A DNA stretch of 24,149 nucleotides from Micavibrio sp. UBA7689 (GTDB taxonomy: Bacteria > Pseudomonadota > Alphaproteobacteria > Micavibrionales > Micavibrionaceae), in contig DLGR01000042.1 of the NCBI GenBank assembly GCA_002482805.1, forward strand, positions 1 to 24,149, read 5' to 3'. Position numbers and translations under genes: made by a program. Under the pieces are notes generated by a model that ran no database searches, had not been told where the DNA came from, and worked only from the letters and a program-made list of their open reading frames with translations. Numbering within the stretch: position 1 is the stretch's first letter; every line of letters begins with the position of its first letter. Shown one piece after another: positions 23,690 through 24,149 of this stretch.

Positions 23690-23750
23690 GGTAGTGATTA
23701 GGTCCTCTGATACTGCCGGAAACCGGTACAATGTGTTCTACACCACTACC
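23690..23750. repeat. Nested inverted repeats in the origin region
   Basis: GGTAGTG (23690-23696) pairs with CACTACC (23744-23750). Inside lies CCGG-AAA-CCGG (23716-23726). Together they could fold as a long stem with an internal hairpin. Function unknown. Confidence 0.4.
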
Positions 23751-23795
23751 GCTTCAGCTAGATCCCTATGTTGTTCACAGGGTTTTTTTGATTGC

Positions 23796-23804
23796 TTATT
23801 CACA
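23796..23804 (+). promoter_or_regulatory. DnaA box (perfect match)
   Basis: TTATTCACA matches the consensus TTATNCACA. Weaker copies are at 23771-23779 and 23825-23833 in the same orientation. Confidence 0.7.
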
Positions 23805-23903
23805 GACCCTAAAACTATTTTTTTTAGTCCACAAGCGGAAAAAATGGGGAACATGAAAAAAAGAAATAATTTAACCATTGACAGAGTGCGCTAATGGTTT
23901 TTA

Positions 23904-23928
23904 GCCGCAAGAGATAGTTTCTTGCGGC
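23904..23928. repeat. Strong 9-bp hairpin between oriC boxes and rpsT
   Basis: GCCGCAAGA and TCTTGCGGC flank a 7-nt loop; outer TGGTT and AACCA can also pair across a bulge. It could be part of the rpsT transcript end or of the origin, but no T-run follows on the minus strand. Confidence 0.55.
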
Positions 23929-23968
23929 CAACCAATTCATATTTCAATGTAATGAGAAAGTATTGTGG

Positions 23969-23990
23969 GACATAGCCTGATGGCTATGTC
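23969..23990 (-). terminator. Probable rpsT transcript-end hairpin
   Basis: GACATAGCC and GGCTATGTC form a perfect 9-bp stem around TGAT, 5 bp after the rpsT stop. The T-run is poor (CCCACAATACTTT on the minus strand), so termination may be weak or rely on the next hairpin at 23904. Confidence 0.55.
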
Positions 23991-23995
23991 AGGAA

Positions 23996-24149
23996 TTAGT
24001 TCTTAAGCGCTTTAATGCGTGCGGACAGACGCGAAATTTTGCGCGATGCTGTGTTCTTTTGAACGATGTTTTTCGCTACGCCGCGTGCCAGCTCGGGCTG
24101 AACTGCTTTGAAGGCTTCTTCGGCTGCTTTGGCATCGCCGCCGGCGATC
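23996..24149 (-). CDS. rpsT: 30S ribosomal protein S20, C-terminal part (5' end outside window)
   Basis: The last 51 residues of ribosomal protein S20, which binds 16S rRNA in the small subunit. The frame reads AKAAEEAFKAVQPELARGVAKN, then the typical basic helical end NTASRKISRLSARIKALKN before the stop at 23996-23998. S20 is usually about 86-90 residues, so around 35-40 N-terminal residues lie beyond the window edge. It is on the same strand as dnaA and lies upstream of the probable origin, an arrangement common in alphaproteobacteria. Confidence 0.95.
   Translation of the reverse strand, partial: IAGGDAKAAEEAFKAVQPELARGVAKNIVQKNTASRKISRLSARIKALKN

Larger units (their letters stand above)
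23466..23995. other. Probable chromosomal origin (oriC), dnaA-rpsT intergenic region
   Basis: A 530-bp non-coding region. A perfect DnaA box TTATTCACA is at 23796-23804, with close relatives TTGTTCACA (23771-23779) and TAGTCCACA (23825-23833), all on the plus strand within 63 bp. They sit beside T-rich and A-rich runs (about 23780-23880) that could be the unwinding element. Several hairpins occur (23545, 23624, 23716, 23904, 23969). No coding frame with a ribosome-binding site is convincing. Location between rpsT and dnaA is usual for alphaproteobacterial origins. Only one box is perfect, so the call is good but not certain. Confidence 0.72.

Noticed and set aside
23694..23894. 66-codon frame in the dnaA-rpsT intergenic region
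   Set aside because: It starts with GTG without a ribosome-binding site and runs through the DnaA-box cluster; the amino-acid pattern is not protein-like.
1..24149. CRISPR array
   Set aside because: No regularly spaced repeats of 20-40 bp were seen; the only close direct repeats are the two 10-bp copies at 7382-7411.

Overview
The window looks like chromosomal DNA of an alphaproteobacterium. The gene content supports this: rpsT next to dnaA, and a replication cluster dnaA, dnaN, recF, gyrB reading leftwards. The presence of Dot/Icm-type (type IVB) coupling genes on the chromosome, next to short envelope proteins of unknown function, is compatible with a Micavibrio-like or related lineage. 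That placement is inference; no rRNA marker is present.

Left part (1-2830): the 3' end of ilvB, a small membrane protein, ilvN, a lipoprotein and ilvC form a rightward branched-chain amino-acid operon closed by a bidirectional terminator. Next (2833-7226) comes a mixed stretch: two small leftward genes (a secreted Thr/Ala/Pro-rich protein and a possibly leaderless cytosolic protein), a DMT/EamA exporter, a secreted aromatic-rich protein, a miniature flagellar-rod-like protein, a GNAT acetyltransferase, and an AT-richer unknown gene. A tRNA-Thr(UGU) gene follows on the minus strand (7292-7366).

Middle (7604-13185): a compact rightward module encodes a DotM/IcmP-like protein, a tail-anchored protein of unknown family, a DotL/IcmO-like coupling ATPase and a pilin-like envelope protein. 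It is followed by a RAYT-type Y1 transposase whose metal-binding HxH motif reads QxQ. No other Dot/Icm genes lie in the window, so this is either a detached coupling complex or one locus of a scattered system. The three best leads for new biology are the tail-anchored protein between DotM and DotL, the pilin-like protein, and the altered RAYT.

Right part (13186-24149): on the minus strand lie, from right to left, rpsT (partial), a 530-bp intergenic region with DnaA boxes and several hairpins (probable oriC), dnaA, dnaN, a PNPOx-like gene, recF, gyrB and argS. Two tandem plus-strand genes for BPL_N-type glutamine-amidotransferase-fold proteins are inserted between dnaN and dnaA. The PNPOx-like gene is inserted between dnaN and recF with spacings of 1 bp on both sides. 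A well-formed extended -10 promoter precedes dnaN, and a bidirectional terminator separates the BPL_N pair from dnaA.
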